In this document: positions 15,434 to 23,694 of the stretch, piece after piece
Position numbering within the stretch: the first letter of the stretch is position 1
How the letters are laid out: each line of letters begins with the position of its first letter
DNA from: Solirubrobacter ginsenosidimutans
GTDB taxonomy: Bacteria; Actinomycetota; Thermoleophilia; Solirubrobacterales; Solirubrobacteraceae
NCBI RefSeq assembly: GCF_027587205.1
Contig: NZ_JAPDOD010000022.1
Span: forward strand, 92,672 to 156,671
Reading direction: 5' to 3'
DNA: 64,000 bases
The notes under the pieces: generated by a model
Databases searched by the model: none
Told to the model about the DNA's origin: nothing
Seen by the model: the letters and a program-made list of their open reading frames with translations, nothing else
Position numbers and translations under genes: made by a program

Positions 15434-16204
15434 ATGAAGCGGTATGTGGCGCTCGGCGCCGTGCTCACGGCGCTCGGCGCCGGTGGCACGGCGCTCGTGC
15501 AAGGCGCAGCGGCCGGCGGGTCCGCTGCGCAGACGCAGGACGGCGGGCTCTCGATGATGCCCGCGGTGATTCAGCACAACGCGCAGCCCGGGGCCTTGGC
15601 CTCCGTGACGGTGGCCAACCGCTCCGCGGCGGCGATGGCGGTCACCGTCACACCCCGTCCGTGGGTGCAGGCGGCGACGGGCAAGGTCGCCCCGAACCGG
15701 CGCGCGACGCTTCCCGGCGTCAGCGTCGACAAATCGACCTTCACCCTCGCCCCCGGCGCCGAAGAGGTCGTGACCGCGACGCTGGGCTCGGCGCCCGCGG
15801 CCGGCTACCTCTATGGCTCGCTGGAGGTCATCGGCGTCCCGACCGACGCCGCGACGCGCAAGGGCGTCGTCCTCGGCTACCGGCTGGTCGGCGCGGTCCG
15901 GATCCTCCCGGCGGCGCCGAAGTACCTGATCACGGCGGGCAATGTCAAGGCCTCCGGGGCGACCGCGGTCATCCCGATCAAGAACGCCGGCAACACGCTT
16001 GACCCGGTCGCGGGCTCGGTCAAGGTCAAGGGCTCCTCGGGGACCAAGAACCTCACCGTCGCGTCGGTGAAGGTCCTCCCGGGCAAGACCGTGAATCTGC
16101 CGGCCGGCACGAAGCTCGCCAAGGGCTCCTACACGGCCACCGTGTCGCTGACGCAGCACGGCAAGAAGGCGCTCGCCGTGACCAAGAAGTTCAAGGTCAA
16201 ATGA
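15434..16204 (+). CDS. Secreted Ig-like protein, paralogue A (chaperone/DUF916-like pattern)
   Basis: 256 residues with signal peptide (about 1-30). GGGAG lies eight bases before the ATG at 15434. The mature protein opens with GLSMMPAVIQHNAQPG and then VTVANRSAAAMAVTVTPRPW, the pattern of proteins whose first beta-sandwich binds a partner (PapD-type chaperones and DUF916 of WxL loci look similar). LYGSLEVIGVP ends domain one. A second sandwich follows, with IPIKNAGNTLDPVAGSVKVKG and KGSYTATVSLTQHGKKALAV. It is clearly homologous to the protein at 16914: same order, same NTLDPVxG motif, same C-terminus ending in a Lys-rich strand. No transmembrane anchor. Role unknown; assembly or coating of the small protein encoded between the two copies is an inference. 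Confidence 0.75.
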   Translation: MKRYVALGAVLTALGAGGTALVQGAAAGGSAAQTQDGGLSMMPAVIQHNAQPGALASVTVANRSAAAMAVTVTPRPWVQAATGKVAPNRRATLPGVSVDKSTFTLAPGAEEVVTATLGSAPAAGYLYGSLEVIGVPTDAATRKGVVLGYRLVGAVRILPAAPKYLITAGNVKASGATAVIPIKNAGNTLDPVAGSVKVKGSSGTKNLTVASVKVLPGKTVNLPAGTKLAKGSYTATVSLTQHGKKALAVTKKFKVK

Positions 16205-16358
16205 GAACCCGCAAATCACGTCCGATTCCGGGTTCCGGCAGCTACGCTCGATCCGGTTCGGTCAGAGGCTCATCCACGCGCTGGGTGGAGCGCTCCGATT
16301 CCGATGCCCACGTGTTGGTGTCATCGGTGGTCACGATGAAGATCTTGGAAGGGAAGTA

Positions 16359-16862
16359 ATGAAGCTGCGAACGATCCTCGCCGCAACGGTCATCGGCGCC
16401 CTGGCCGCGCCGGGCGCCGCCATGGCGCAGACGCCGCCGGTCAGCGGAGGCACCGACATCGGCGGCTCCGTCCCGAGCTTCCTCGAGCTGATCCTCACGC
16501 AGCCGGCCAAGGGCTTTGCGGCCTTCTCGAAGACCAAGTCCTATGAGATGTCCTTCGACGCGCAGATCACGGCGACCGATCCGGGCACGCTCCTCTCGCT
16601 CGCCGACGGCGACGCGACGAGCGGGTCCAAGCTCGGGCACCTGTCGGTCGGCTCCAAGCGCCTGCCCGAGCCGCTGGAGGCAGCGGTCGGCAAGTCCGCG
16701 TTCCAGCCGCTGGACGGCTCGGTGGACCCACTGCTGACGAAGCTCAGCGACGCCGCCACCCGTTCCAAGACGACGGTCAAGCTGCGCCAGAAGGTCAAGG
16801 GCAAGGCCACGGGCAACTACCACAAGCTGGTCCTGGTCACGCTCTCCACCGAGACGCCGTAG
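16359..16862 (+). CDS. Small secreted subunit-like protein (WxL-like beta domain)
   Basis: 167 residues with a signal peptide (about 1-22, AAMA-Q). GAAGGGA lies four bases before the ATG. The mature part begins PSFLELILTQPAKGF, has DAQITATDPGTLLSLADG and a GHLSVGSKRLPEPLEAAV stretch, and ends with KGKATGNYHKLVLVTLSTETP. This pattern (LxLADP, GxL, LPxPL, and a final YxKxLxxTLSTxTP strand) recurs as a single domain or tandem repeats in secreted actinobacterial proteins and recalls WxL/TasA-like surface beta-sandwiches. No catalytic residues. Lying between two paralogous Ig-like genes, it may be the subunit they handle. A 154-base gap precedes it and holds no recognised element. Function inferred only. 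Confidence 0.68.
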   Translation: MKLRTILAATVIGALAAPGAAMAQTPPVSGGTDIGGSVPSFLELILTQPAKGFAAFSKTKSYEMSFDAQITATDPGTLLSLADGDATSGSKLGHLSVGSKRLPEPLEAAVGKSAFQPLDGSVDPLLTKLSDAATRSKTTVKLRQKVKGKATGNYHKLVLVTLSTETP

Positions 16863-16913
16863 TCCCCGGCGTCTCCCGCACTACCTGAAACTGAAAGCAA
16901 GGAGATCCCCGAA

Positions 16914-17714
16914 GTGAAGCGCGCAACGAGTCGGCTTGTCGCCGGCGCTCTCAGCCTTGCCGTCGTGGGGTCCGCGACTGGCGGTGTGATCGCTGCTCAG
17001 GCGGACGACTCAGCGCCGCGGGCCCAGGCTGCCCAGCAGGGCGGCGTCTCGATCACGCCGGCGACCGTCGAGGCCACCGCCAAGCGCGGCTCGGTCGGGA
17101 CGTTCACCGTCAAGAACACGACCAAGGACACGCTGCGGGTCACCGTCACGGTCCGGCCCTGGAGCCAGAACCGCTCGACCGCCCAGGTGGCGCTGAACAA
17201 GCGGGCGAACCTCTCGCCGTACGTCGTCGGGAGCCCCGCGTCGTTCAACCTGGCACCCGGCTCGCGCTCGGTGAAGCTCAACATGAAGCGCCTGACGGCC
17301 TCCGGCTCGCTGTACGGCGGCATCCAGGTCTTCGCCAAGCAGAAGAAGCCGAAGGCGACCAACGGCATCGTCCCGCAGTGGGACATCGTCGGCCGCCTGC
17401 GCCTGAACCCGTCGAGCAAGCGCCCGAACCTGCGCGTCGGCGCCACGGACGTGGTCGGCGGCGGCAGCAACAAGTCGCTGATCCTCGCCGTGCGCAACAT
17501 CGGCAACACGCTTGACCCGGTCGGCGGCACGGTCAAGATCACGGGCCCGACGGCGCGCAACGCCACGATCCCGCAGGTCAGCATCGTCCCCGGGCAGGTC
17601 GTCTACCTCAAGGGCGGCGCACTGCGCGGCATGAAGGGCGGCAACTACACCGCCACGTGGTCGATCACGCAGGGCACCAAGCGCTTCACCGCGAAGCGCA
17701 CCTTCAAGCTCTAG
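16914..17714 (+). CDS. Secreted Ig-like protein, paralogue B
   Basis: 266 residues, signal peptide about 1-28. AAGGAGA lies eight bases before the GTG at 16914. It shares the architecture of the protein at 15434: GVSITPATVEATAKRGS, then FTVKNTTKDTLRVTVTVRPW, LYGGIQVFAKQKK, then VRNIGNTLDPVGGTVKITG and GNYTATWSITQGTKRFTAKR at the end. The basic C-terminal strand is retained. The two-sandwich layout without anchor suggests a soluble or wall-associated partner protein. Because the copies differ widely, they are probably specialised rather than a recent duplication. It is the last gene of the locus, ending four bases from the convergent GGDEF-EAL gene. Confidence 0.73.
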   Translation: MKRATSRLVAGALSLAVVGSATGGVIAAQADDSAPRAQAAQQGGVSITPATVEATAKRGSVGTFTVKNTTKDTLRVTVTVRPWSQNRSTAQVALNKRANLSPYVVGSPASFNLAPGSRSVKLNMKRLTASGSLYGGIQVFAKQKKPKATNGIVPQWDIVGRLRLNPSSKRPNLRVGATDVVGGGSNKSLILAVRNIGNTLDPVGGTVKITGPTARNATIPQVSIVPGQVVYLKGGALRGMKGGNYTATWSITQGTKRFTAKRTFKL

Positions 17715-20152
17715 TTGAGCCTATCGGTCGCCCGGACGGGTTCCGGGCGGCCGATATGGAACCCCTGCGCGTAGTCGACACCGAACTCGCGCAGCATCGC
17801 GACCGTCGCATCGTCTGAGACGAATTCGGCGGTCGTGGTCTTTCCGAGCCCCTTCGCGATCTGCACGATCGCCTGGACCGTGAGCTGATCGGTGCGGGTG
17901 GTGGGCAGCTCCTTGATGAAGTCGCCGTCGATCTTGACGACGTCGAACGGCAGGTGCTTGAGGTAGTAGAACGACCCGAAGCCTGAGCCGAAGTCGTCGA
18001 GCGCGAACTGGCAGCCGAGGTCGGCGAGCCCGCGCGCGAGGCTGCGGGCGCGCTCGACGTTGGCGATCGCCGCCGTCTCGGTGACCTCGAAGATCAGGCA
18101 GGTCGGGTCGATCGGGGCGTTGCGCACCTCGGCGGCGATGAAGTCCATCACCGTCGGGTCGGTGATCGACTCGCCTGAGAGGTTCACGTCCAGGCCGAGG
18201 CGCTCGTGGCCGGAGGCGTGGCGCTCGGCCAGCAGGCGGATCGCGCCGCCGATCACCCACCGGTCGATCGCCTTGATCAGCCCGTAGCGCTCCGCCGCGC
18301 CCAGGAACGCCCCAGGCAGGACGATCTGCCCGTCGGCGTCGAGCAGGCGGATCAGCAGCTCCGAGCGGTCGACGCGGTTGCGGGCGAGGTCGAGGATCGG
18401 CTGCTCGTACAGGACGAAGCCGTCGTTCTCGAGCGCTTCACGCAACCGCTCGACCCAGCTCAGCGCGCGCGACCGGGCCGAGCCCACGACCTCCCGGCCG
18501 GAGACGGCGAAGCGGTCGCGCCCGCGGTCCTTGGCGTCGTTGCGGGCGATCTCGGCCTCGGCGAGCTCCTCGGCGAAGGTCAGCTCCGTCTCGGGCTCGA
18601 TCGCACGGATGCCCATCGAGAGCGTCGCGCGGACCCGGCGCCCGTCGCGGACGACGTGCACCTGCTCGCGCGCGGCCTCGATCAGCGCCTGCCCGGTCGC
18701 CTCGGCGTCCTCCAGCGCCGTCTGCGGCAGGATCACCCCGAACTCGTCGCCGCCCAGCCGGCCGACGATGTCGGTGTCGCGCAGCCGCGAGCGCAGCAGC
18801 GCGGTCACCGTGCCGAGCAGCTCGTCGCCGGTCGCATGGCCGTAGCTGTCGTTGATGTACTGGAAGTGGTCGACGTCGATCGCCAGCAGCGCCGCCGGAT
18901 GGCCGTAGCGCTGGGCGTAGCTGACGACCCATTCGAGCTCCTCGCCGAAGCGGCGCCGGTTGTAGAGCCCGGTGAGCGCGTCGGTGTCGGCGAGCCTGCG
19001 GAGCTGGCCCTCGAAGCGCCGGCGATCGCTCACGTCGACGAACTGCACGATCAGGTAGCGCCCGTCGTCGCCGCCGATCGGGGTCGCCCGGACCTCGGCG
19101 TGGACGACGTGCCCGTCGCGGTGTACGTAGCGGTACTCGCCCGCGAGGCTGCCGGACGATCCGTCGCGCAGCGGCTGGAGGGCGTGGTGGGCCGCCTCGC
19201 GGTCATCGGGGTGGATGAGCTCCCGGATCGCCATGCCGGTGAGCTCCTCGTAGCCGACCAGCTGGCTCAGAGCGGCGTTGGCCTGAGCGATGACGACGTC
19301 CTCGAGGCCGACGAGCGCCATGCCGATCGGGGCGTGCTCGAACGCGGCCTGGAACCGCGCCTGCGCCGCCTGCAGCGCGTGCTGGGCGCGACGCTCGAAC
19401 GTGACGTCGCGCGAGACGCCGACCGCCCCGGTCACCCGCCCCGACCGGTCGCGGATGGGGGAGAGCGTGCTGGCGATCACCACCTCGGAGCCGTCGCGGC
19501 GCCGGCGGGTGGTCTCGCGGCGGATGACCTCGCCGGCGATCAGGCCGGCGGGTGGCGTGCCGTCCCCGCTGGTGATCGGGACCAGGTGCGCGGCGCTCTG
19601 TCCCAGCGCCTCGCGTTCCGTGTAGCCGAAGAGCACGGTCGCGGCGTGGTTCCAGGCGGTGACGCGCCCGTCGCGGTCGATCGCGACGATCGCGTCGGCG
19701 CTGTGCTCGACCAGCGCGGCGTGCCGGGCGCGCTCGGCCTCCGCGCGGGTGCGATCGGCGATGTCGCGGGCGATCGTCGTGACGCCGATCAGCTGCCCGC
19801 GCGTGTCGCGCAGCGCCGCCACGCTGATCGAGACGGGGACCGTCGAGCCGTCCCGGCGCATCCGGACCGTCTCGAGATCCTCGATCGTCGCGCCCGAGAA
19901 CACGCGCCGGCGCAGGTCGGCCGCCTCGCCCTCACGATCGGGCGGGACTATGCGTTCGATGGGCCCGCCGATTGCTTCCTCGGCCCGCCATCCGTAAAGT
20001 CGCTGCGCACCAGGGTTCCAGGCCGTGATGCGACCGCGCCGGTCAGTCGCGATGATCGCATCGGGTGAGTGCCGCACCAGAGCCGCGAGGCGCTGGGCGG
20101 CGGCGTTGCCGCGCCGGGGGCTCGTACTAGTTGCTGGACGTCTTCGTTTCAC
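17711..20152 (-). CDS. PAS-PAS-PAS-GGDEF-EAL cyclic-di-GMP enzyme
   Basis: 813 residues, no membrane segment. Three PAS/PAC modules (about 20-385) precede a diguanylate cyclase domain with RLGGDEFGVI near residue 467 and an upstream RDTD inhibitory I-site. An EAL domain begins near 595 (SELLIRL in place of EALxR) and keeps NLSGESI, FEVTETAAI, DDFGSGFGSF and VKIDGDFI. Both catalytic centres look intact, so the protein could make and break c-di-GMP, with PAS inputs choosing. The GTG at 20152 gives a full first PAS; the start is 13 bases from the divergent BlaI gene. The riboswitch at position 70 is a plausible downstream sensor. The 3' end overlaps the secreted locus by four bases. Confidence 0.9.
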   Translation of the reverse strand: MKRRRPATSTSPRRGNAAAQRLAALVRHSPDAIIATDRRGRITAWNPGAQRLYGWRAEEAIGGPIERIVPPDREGEAADLRRRVFSGATIEDLETVRMRRDGSTVPVSISVAALRDTRGQLIGVTTIARDIADRTRAEAERARHAALVEHSADAIVAIDRDGRVTAWNHAATVLFGYTEREALGQSAAHLVPITSGDGTPPAGLIAGEVIRRETTRRRRDGSEVVIASTLSPIRDRSGRVTGAVGVSRDVTFERRAQHALQAAQARFQAAFEHAPIGMALVGLEDVVIAQANAALSQLVGYEELTGMAIRELIHPDDREAAHHALQPLRDGSSGSLAGEYRYVHRDGHVVHAEVRATPIGGDDGRYLIVQFVDVSDRRRFEGQLRRLADTDALTGLYNRRRFGEELEWVVSYAQRYGHPAALLAIDVDHFQYINDSYGHATGDELLGTVTALLRSRLRDTDIVGRLGGDEFGVILPQTALEDAEATGQALIEAAREQVHVVRDGRRVRATLSMGIRAIEPETELTFAEELAEAEIARNDAKDRGRDRFAVSGREVVGSARSRALSWVERLREALENDGFVLYEQPILDLARNRVDRSELLIRLLDADGQIVLPGAFLGAAERYGLIKAIDRWVIGGAIRLLAERHASGHERLGLDVNLSGESITDPTVMDFIAAEVRNAPIDPTCLIFEVTETAAIANVERARSLARGLADLGCQFALDDFGSGFGSFYYLKHLPFDVVKIDGDFIKELPTTRTDQLTVQAIVQIAKGLGKTTTAEFVSDDATVAMLREFGVDYAQGFHIGRPEPVRATDRLN

Positions 20153-20165
20153 TCAGGGATCACTG

Positions 20166-20552
20166 ATGAGTCTAGATGGCACACTTCCCCCACTTCACGC
20201 GCTCGAATCCGAAGTCATGGAGGAGCTGTGGGCCCGTTCCGAGGCGACCGTGCGCGAGGTCCAGGAGGCCCTCAACGCGCGCGGCGGCAAGGTGCGCGCG
20301 TACACGACCCTGCTGACGGTGATGACGCGGCTCGACGGCAAGGGCCTGCTGGTGCGCCGCCGCGCCGGGCGCCTGGACGTCTATGCGCCCGCGCTGCCGC
20401 GCGACGCGTACCTGCAGCGGCGCGCCGAGTCCGAGGTCGCCGCGCTCGTCGAGGACTTCGGCGATCTCGCGCTCGCGCATTTCGCCCGCCACATCGGCGG
20501 GCTGGATCCCGAACGGCTCGAGAAGCTCCGCCGGCTGGCGAACGGCGGCTGA
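20166..20552 (+). CDS. BlaI/MecI-family transcriptional repressor
   Basis: 128 residues with the winged-helix N-terminus of Penicillinase_R proteins: LHALESEVMEELWARSEATVREVQEAL, YTTLLTVMTRLDGKGLLVRRRAGR. The C-terminal helix region (ESEVAALVEDFGDLALAHF) serves dimerisation. It should repress its own operon and be removed when cleaved through the M56 peptidase encoded next door. The start is the ATG at 20166, with no strong ribosome site (ATCACTG), which suits the very short 13-base divergent region. No beta-lactamase or PBP gene is adjacent, so the regulated target is unknown. The M56 gene begins one base after its stop. Confidence 0.87.
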   Translation: MSLDGTLPPLHALESEVMEELWARSEATVREVQEALNARGGKVRAYTTLLTVMTRLDGKGLLVRRRAGRLDVYAPALPRDAYLQRRAESEVAALVEDFGDLALAHFARHIGGLDPERLEKLRRLANGG

Positions 20553-20553
20553 A

Positions 20554-21423
20554 TTGCGCCGAGCTGAGTTCGCGGTCGCCGCGTTCGGACTCACCGCATT
20601 CCTGCTGGCGCTGATCTTCGCGCTCGACGCCGTGCGCTTCCACGGCGACGTCCTCGTCGCGGCGCTGGAAGGCTTGACGCGGGGCGAAGTGCACATCCGG
20701 GGCGTGCTGTTGATCTCCCTGGCGCTATTCGACCTGTACGCGCTCACCCGCGCGGTGGGCTCGATCTCGCACGGCGTGAGCGCGCACCGGCGGATCAATG
20801 CCCGGATGCCGGTGTCGGAGGCGCGCGCGGTGGCCGGCCACGACGTGCTGGTGGTGCCGGCCGCGCGGCCGATGGCCTTCTGCGCGGGGCTCTGGCGGCC
20901 GCGGGTGTACGTCTCGACGGGCGCGGTCGAGCGCCTGGGCGCCGACGAGCTCGCCGCCGTCGTCACCCACGAGGCGCACCACGCCGAGCGGCGCGATCCG
21001 CTGCGGATTCTGATTGCGCGGGCGATCGGAGACGCCTACTCGCTGGGCGCGCTGCCGCGACGGGAACAGGCACTGGCCGAGCTGGCCGCCGACGCCGCGG
21101 TCGTCCGCAGCCGCGGGGCCGCGCCGCTGGCCTCGGCGCTGCTCGCCTTCGACGCGGCGGAGATCGCCCCCGAGCGGGTGGATCGCCTGGTCGGCGAGGC
21201 GCCGCGCGACGAGGTCCCGCGCGCGTTGGTGGCGGGCGCCGGGGCCGTGATCGCGGCGCTGCTCGTCGTGCTCGCGCTCGGCGTGCTGGTGCACGGGCAC
21301 CCGCGGGTCTGCCTTCCGCTGGCGTCCGCGCCGGTCTGGTGGGTATGCGCCGTCATGGCGCGGTTCGCGGCCATGGGGCCCGCCTGGCTCGGCTGGCGCC
21401 GAGCCGGGGCGTTCCTCACGTAG
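20554..21423 (+). CDS. M56-family membrane metallopeptidase (BlaR1-like, without sensor domain)
   Basis: 289 residues from the TTG at 20554, one base after the BlaI stop. There is one helix near residues 4-25, another near 45-65, the zinc motif THEAHHAERRDP (His139, Glu140, His143), and two C-terminal helices. Upstream of the motif, AFCAGLWRPRVYVSTGA is typical of the family. BlaR1 proteins carry a penicillin-binding sensor domain after the last helix; here the chain ends at about 289 with TWLG-like hydrophobic residues and no sensor. It should cleave the cognate BlaI repressor at the membrane in response to an unknown signal. Confidence 0.83.
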   Translation: MRRAEFAVAAFGLTAFLLALIFALDAVRFHGDVLVAALEGLTRGEVHIRGVLLISLALFDLYALTRAVGSISHGVSAHRRINARMPVSEARAVAGHDVLVVPAARPMAFCAGLWRPRVYVSTGAVERLGADELAAVVTHEAHHAERRDPLRILIARAIGDAYSLGALPRREQALAELAADAAVVRSRGAAPLASALLAFDAAEIAPERVDRLVGEAPRDEVPRALVAGAGAVIAALLVVLALGVLVHGHPRVCLPLASAPVWWVCAVMARFAAMGPAWLGWRRAGAFLT

Positions 21424-21425
21424 GG

Positions 21426-22601
21426 CTAGCCCTGGACCTTCTTCTCGCAGTCCTTGGCGACCGAGACGCGCTTGCGGTTGCCCTTGAAGCGCGAGATCAG
21501 CACGGTGTCGTTGCCCGGCCCGCACTTCACGCTCGCGCGGCCTGAGGCGATGATCGCGGTGATCGTGTCGTCGCCGTCGCCGCCGTCGGCGCTCGTGTTG
21601 CGGCCGGCGACGCGGATCGTGTCCGCGCCCGGGCCGCCGCTGAGCACCGCGCGCTGGCCGTTGCCCTGCAGGAAGTCGTTGCCGTCGCCGCCGAGGGCAT
21701 TGGTCGTGCCGCGGCCGGCGTAGATCGTGTCGTCGCCCGCGCCGCCGCTGACGAAGTCCTTCTGCTTGAGCGCGCGCGCCCCGCCGCTGTCGTGCGCGGC
21801 GTCGCCCCAGAGGACGTCGTCGCCGCCGTTGCCGTAGAGCTTGTTGTTGCCGTGCTGGCCGTTGAGGCGGTCGTTGCGCTCCGAGCCGTGCTTGGTGCCG
21901 TTGCCCTGCCACGAGATCCCGCGCGTGGGGTCACGCTCGGCCGCCAGGTCGATCACGTTCTCGCAGTTGGACTGCTTGGCGAGCAGCTTGCGGTTCGTGC
22001 GGCCCATCGGCGCCGGGCTGTTGTAGACGGTGTCGTAGCCGTCGCCGCAGTCGATGCTCGTCACGTGGCTGGGCGGGTCGCTGTTGAGGTGGATCGTGTC
22101 GTCGCCGGGGCCGGCGTCGATGCGGTCGGGCCCGGTCTCGGAGCTGATGTCGTCGTTGCCGTTGCCGCCGTGGATCTCGTCGCCGCCGCTGCCGCCGTTG
22201 AGGACGTCGTTCCCGTCGCCGCCGAAGAGCTTGTCCGGCGCTTCGTTGCCCGCGAGGTTGTCGTCGCCCGGACCACCGATCAGCGTGTCGTGGCCGAAGC
22301 CGCCGACGCCCTTGTCGTTCCCGTCGCCCCCGTCCATGTGGTCGTCGCCCGAGCCGCCGTCCATGCTGTCGTTGCCGTTGCCGCCGTCGATCTGGTCCGG
22401 GCCGGTGTCCCCGGTCAGCATGTCGTCCCCGTCCAGGCCCCGCAGCACGTCGCGCCCGCCGAGCCCATTGATGGTGTCGGGGCCCGCCGTCCCGGTCAGG
22501 TTGTTCGGAGCGTTGGTCCCGATGATGGTCTTCGCGAACGCCGTCGAGGCGAACGCGAGCGCGCCGAGTGCGGCGACGACGAGCAGGGTGCGGAAGCGCA
22601 T
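21426..22601 (-). CDS. Sec-exported RTX/haemolysin-type calcium-binding repeat protein
   Basis: 391 residues with a signal peptide (RTLLVVAALGALAFASTAFA, about 3-23). About 15 nonapeptide repeats of the GGxGxDxLx type follow, for example GGRDVLRGLDGDDML, GGNGNDSMDGGSGDD and GGDGNDVLNGGSGGD, forming parallel beta-rolls that bind Ca in each turn. A middle region with two Cys (SIDCGDGYD and QSNCENV) separates two repeat blocks, and the C-terminus holds a third Cys pair. Classical RTX proteins lack an N-terminal signal and leave by a type I system; here a Sec signal is used and no type I transporter is near. Probably a secreted or wall-associated Ca-dependent structural protein. Upstream ATG/GTG options are out of keeping with the signal peptide, so 22601 is chosen. 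Confidence 0.82.
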   Translation of the reverse strand: MRFRTLLVVAALGALAFASTAFAKTIIGTNAPNNLTGTAGPDTINGLGGRDVLRGLDGDDMLTGDTGPDQIDGGNGNDSMDGGSGDDHMDGGDGNDKGVGGFGHDTLIGGPGDDNLAGNEAPDKLFGGDGNDVLNGGSGGDEIHGGNGNDDISSETGPDRIDAGPGDDTIHLNSDPPSHVTSIDCGDGYDTVYNSPAPMGRTNRKLLAKQSNCENVIDLAAERDPTRGISWQGNGTKHGSERNDRLNGQHGNNKLYGNGGDDVLWGDAAHDSGGARALKQKDFVSGGAGDDTIYAGRGTTNALGGDGNDFLQGNGQRAVLSGGPGADTIRVAGRNTSADGGDGDDTITAIIASGRASVKCGPGNDTVLISRFKGNRKRVSVAKDCEKKVQG

Positions 22602-22639
22602 GGACGCAATTATGAAGCGCCCCGCCGTGTCCAGCGGGC

Positions 22640-23677
22640 TTAACTTCGGCGCGCCGTCAGCAAGTAGTGCGACACGAGCCAGTCGTTGCCGCCGTTGAAG
22701 TCCCAGATCTCGGACGCCGAGAGCATGAACAGCCGCCAGGCGGCGAGCTGCCGCCGAGCCTCGCGGCGGCCGAACTGCGCTTCGAGCAGCGCGAGCGCCT
22801 CCGCCGAATTGGCGTCCAGGCGGTCGAGCCACGCGCGCAGGGTCCGCGCGTAGTGGGTGCCTGAGACCGCCCAGCGATCCTGGACGACGAGGTGCTCCTG
22901 GAAGCGCAGCATGAGGTCGTGGCTCGGCATCGTCCCGCCGGTGAAGAACCGCTCTGCGGCCCAGGTGCCCTCGAAGCGGTAGGCGAGGCTGCGGTGACTG
23001 AAGACGTGGACGAAGGCCTTGCCGCTCTCGGGCTCCAGGCGCGTGGCGATCCGGCGCAGCAGCTCCTTCCAGTTGCGCATGTGCTCGAACAGTTCGACTG
23101 AGAGCACGCGGTCGATCGTGCGCTGCGGGTCGTAGGCGTTAGGCCCGGCGGTGACGATCTCGACGTTGGCGATGCCGCGCTCGCGCGCCTCGCGCTCGAT
23201 GTGCTCGCGGTGCGCGACGGACGCCGAGATCCCGGTGACGCGGGCGTTCGGGTACTGCTCGCCCAGCCAGAGGGTGAGGCTGCCCCAGCCGCAGCCGAGG
23301 TCGAGGATGTCCATGCCGTCCTCGATCTCCGCCCGCTGACAGGTGAGGCGCAGCATCGCCTCCTCCGCCTCGGCGAGCGTGTTCGCGCCAGGCGGCCACA
23401 ACCCGCACGAGTACTTGTGCCGCGGGCCGAGGAAGAGCGTGAAGAACTCCGCCGGCAGCTCGTAGTGCTGCTGGTTCGCCCGCTCGGGCACCTCGGAGAT
23501 CGGGCCGTGCGACATATGCCAGACCAGTGAGCGCAGCCGATCCTCCTGCGCCTCCACGCCGCCCTCGAGCTCGCTCGCCAGGCGGCGCCGGGTCGCGAGC
23601 CGCGAGCCGAGCAGCAGCACCGGATCCGGAAGCAGATGGTGGGAGAGCGCTCGATCCAGGAGCTCGTAACGGAGCAT
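22640..23677 (-). CDS. Cyclopropane-fatty-acyl-phospholipid synthase-like SAM methyltransferase
   Basis: 345 residues. The SAM-binding loop DILDLGCGWGSLTLW lies near 123-137 and is preceded by QQHYELPAEFFTLFLG and KYSCGLW, which correspond to the HYDLxxxFY and YSCAYF motifs of CFA synthases. VLSVELFEHMRNW matches the conserved VGMxEHVG/L region. Members transfer a methyl group from SAM to an unsaturated lipid or related substrate at the membrane face. The N-terminal lipid-binding segment is shorter than in E. coli Cfa (382 residues), so a related substrate is possible. The start at 23677 leaves 17 bases to the divergent VOC gene. Confidence 0.83.
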   Translation of the reverse strand: MLRYELLDRALSHHLLPDPVLLLGSRLATRRRLASELEGGVEAQEDRLRSLVWHMSHGPISEVPERANQQHYELPAEFFTLFLGPRHKYSCGLWPPGANTLAEAEEAMLRLTCQRAEIEDGMDILDLGCGWGSLTLWLGEQYPNARVTGISASVAHREHIEREARERGIANVEIVTAGPNAYDPQRTIDRVLSVELFEHMRNWKELLRRIATRLEPESGKAFVHVFSHRSLAYRFEGTWAAERFFTGGTMPSHDLMLRFQEHLVVQDRWAVSGTHYARTLRAWLDRLDANSAEALALLEAQFGRREARRQLAAWRLFMLSASEIWDFNGGNDWLVSHYLLTARRS

Positions 23678-23694
23678 CGCGGCAGTATGTCGGT

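Noticed and set aside
18206..20068. Plus-strand 620-codon frame opposite the GGDEF-EAL gene
   Set aside because: Shadow of the minus-strand gene, with low-complexity Asp/Arg/Val composition and no domain.
20554..21423. Beta-lactam resistance locus
   Set aside because: BlaI and an M56 peptidase are present but there is no sensor domain, beta-lactamase or PBP; resistance cannot be inferred.
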